A stretch of DNA of 15,086 nucleotides. Origin: Georgenia sp. Lineage in GTDB: Bacteria > Actinomycetota > Actinomycetes > Actinomycetales > Actinomycetaceae. The stretch lies in contig DAHVRG010000162.1 in NCBI GenBank assembly GCA_027322565.1, positions 1-15,086 of the forward strand. Reading direction: 5' to 3'. Every line of letters begins with the position of its first letter. Within the stretch, counting starts at the first letter, position 1. Position numbers and translations under genes: made by a program. The notes beneath the pieces are model-generated. The model was not told the DNA's origin, made no database searches, and saw nothing but the letters and a program-made list of their open reading frames with translations. Below, piece by piece: positions 14,163 to 15,086 of the stretch.

Positions 14163-14210
14163 TCCACCCCACTGTGGGCCGCGGCGCCGCGTCTCCTCCG
14201 GCCGGGCGGG

Positions 14211-14312
14211 GCCGGCTGTGCGTCGCCGAGCCGTGGGCCGTGCCTGTGCGCCGTCTTGTGCCGCCCGAGGGGCGGCTGTGCAGCGTCGGGTCGTGGCCGG
14301 CGCCCGTGCGCC
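14211..14312. repeat. Degenerate tandem repeat with 60-nt period
   Basis: Segments 14211-14252 and 14271-14312 align without gaps at a shift of 60 nt. By hand count 32 of 42 positions agree, including shared GGCTGTGC and a G-T-G-C-G-C-C end. On the plus strand they translate to two related peptides beginning GRLC, but no gene start or context supports coding. Confidence 0.45.
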
Positions 14313-14384
14313 TCGGGTCCCGGCCCCACGCCTCACCGACTCCGATCCGCCCGGCGCGACCGCGGGAGCGCGTCCGTCCGGGAG

Positions 14385-14948
14385 TCAGGGCTGCAGCAGG
14401 GTGCCGACGCCGGAGAGGAGCACCGGGACCATCGCGAGGAGCACGAACGCCGGGAGGAAGCAGAGCCCGAGCGGGAGCACGAGCCGGGCGCCGAGGCGCG
14501 CAGCGGCCTCCCGGGCGTCACGCCTGCGGCGGGCGCGAATGGTCGCGGCCACCTGCCGGACCAGCGGGCACGGGTCCACGCCGTCCGTCCACGCGGGTCC
14601 GAGGGTGGCCGCCAGCTGCGTGAGGGCAGCCGGCGTGCGGTCCCACGCCTCCCGCCAGTCCGCCCCCAGGTGCAGTGCCGTCCCGGCACGCCGCAGGGAC
14701 CGCCCCGCCGGGTCGGGGTCGACGGCGACGCCCAGGGCGTGGAGCGCGCCCGGCACCGACGCACCCGAGGCCAGGGCGGCCTCGAGCAGGTCGAGCAGCA
14801 CCGCGGGGTCGAGCTCCGCCTCGCCCCGCCGGCGTCGCTCCCGAGGCGGCTCCCCCCGTCCCGCCCGGGGCCGACCGGGCCGCGGGAGCGCCCACGCGGC
14901 GGCTGCCGCGACCGCGGCGAGGCCGAGCAGGGCGACGGCGCCGCTCAC
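14385..14948 (-). CDS. tadC: TadC-like type II secretion F-domain protein
   Basis: A 187-residue inner-membrane protein of the T2SSF/TadC type, part of the platform on which the TadA ATPase drives pilus assembly. An N-terminal hydrophobic helix (ALLGLAAVAAAAAWALP) is followed by a basic stretch, a cytoplasmic helical domain with the typical DPAVLLDLLEAALASGASVPGAL start, then a helix RARRRRDAREAAARLGARL leading to a C-terminal hydrophobic pair LVLPLGLCFLPAFVLLAMVPVLL. The GTG start at 14948 overlaps the upstream tadB stop (GTGA), giving translational coupling. An in-frame start at 15008 would extend back inside tadB and is less likely. Length suits the short actinobacterial TadC form. Neighbours (flp, tadE) support the assignment. 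Confidence 0.88.
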   Translation of the reverse strand: MSGAVALLGLAAVAAAAAWALPRPGRPRAGRGEPPRERRRRGEAELDPAVLLDLLEAALASGASVPGALHALGVAVDPDPAGRSLRRAGTALHLGADWREAWDRTPAALTQLAATLGPAWTDGVDPCPLVRQVAATIRARRRRDAREAAARLGARLVLPLGLCFLPAFVLLAMVPVLLSGVGTLLQP

Positions 14949-15086
14949 GCGGGGCCCGGTCCCACCGCAGGCGGGGCGGTCCGGCCCCGGCCCGGCCGGG
15001 GCCGCCACCCCCGGCTCGCCGGGCCGGTGGGGCGCTCGGCGGCGGTGACGAGGAGCCGCACCCAGCGCCGCCCGGCGACGACGAGC
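14945..15086 (-). CDS. Probable TadB-like protein, C-terminal end only
   Basis: The open frame ending at TGA 14945-14947 overlaps the tadC start by 4 nt and runs off the right edge. The visible 46 residues read LVVAGRRWVRLLVTAAER followed by a Pro/Arg/Gly-rich tail. A helix end followed by basic residues fits the C-terminus of a TadB membrane protein, and tadB normally precedes tadC. No diagnostic motif is inside the window, so the identity rests on gene order. It could instead be the tail of the TadA ATPase. Confidence 0.5.
   Translation of the reverse strand, partial: LVVAGRRWVRLLVTAAERPTGPASRGWRPRPGRGRTAPPAVGPGPA

Larger units (their letters stand above)
14127..14384. other. 258-bp tadC-flp intergenic region
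   Basis: There is no credible gene. It contains the flp ribosome binding site (about 14131-14141), the hairpin at 14142-14162 and a degenerate 60-bp tandem repeat. I see no TANNNT -10 box on the minus strand across this gap. If flp has its own promoter it is not of the type seen elsewhere in this window. Confidence 0.6.

Noticed and set aside
14081..14623. Plus-strand frame containing the repeated GRLC peptides
   Set aside because: It is antisense to flp and tadC at its ends, has no ribosome binding site, and the peptide repeat is explained by the 60-nt DNA repeat.
1..15086. tRNA, rRNA, CRISPR array, insertion sequence or phage genes
   Set aside because: None was seen on either strand by reading for their usual structures or protein motifs; subtle small RNAs cannot be excluded without a covariance search.

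Overview
The window is very GC-rich and coding-dense, uses GTG starts freely, and carries gene families typical of Actinomycetota (high-GC Gram-positives): an actinobacterial methyltransferase, an LPxTG surface protein, a DECH-box helicase next to a Tad pilus locus, and a DUF4244-type Flp pilin. I infer a Micrococcales-like actinobacterium, but genus cannot be told from the sequence alone.

Layout, left to right. (1) On the minus strand lie topA (3' end cut by the window edge), a DUF2071/YqjF-family protein and a two-domain SAM methyltransferase. (2) On the plus strand, diverging from these, lie a secreted, sortase-anchored CpdB-like nucleotidase closed by a strong hairpin, then a two-gene unit: a conserved actinobacterial protein often labelled '3-methyladenine DNA glycosylase' and a lipoprotein overlapping it by ATGA. 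(3) Converging on these, on the minus strand, is hppA, a proton-pumping pyrophosphatase of the K+-independent type. A 20-bp imperfect dyad sits between the lipoprotein and hppA. (4) Diverging from hppA on the plus strand is a DECH-box/DUF1998 helicase. (5) Converging on the helicase is a minus-strand tad cluster in the order tadB (partial), tadC, flp, tadE and a TadE-like gene, the last three tightly packed or overlapping.

This is mostly a conserved core neighbourhood (topA, methyltransferase, hppA, helicase, tad), not a mobile island. I saw no IS element, tRNA, CRISPR array or phage gene. The tad genes together encode parts of a Flp-pilus assembly machine (inner-membrane platform TadB/TadC, pilin, minor pilins). 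The helicase is probably a DNA-repair enzyme, and its long-noted adjacency to tad genes remains unexplained. HppA couples pyrophosphate hydrolysis to proton export, and the CpdB-like enzyme would scavenge nucleotides at the cell surface.

The most useful new observations are these. A recurring TANNNT box lies exactly 6 nt before the start codon of three genes, a sign of leaderless transcripts, and a GATGAT box at the same spacing suggests a later start for the helicase. The terminal TadE-like gene has no stop where its family normally ends and runs about 590 bp antisense into the helicase. The hppA leader holds a 14-bp perfect palindrome. A degenerate 60-bp tandem repeat and a hairpin lie in the tadC-flp gap. 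I found no convincing entirely new biological system.
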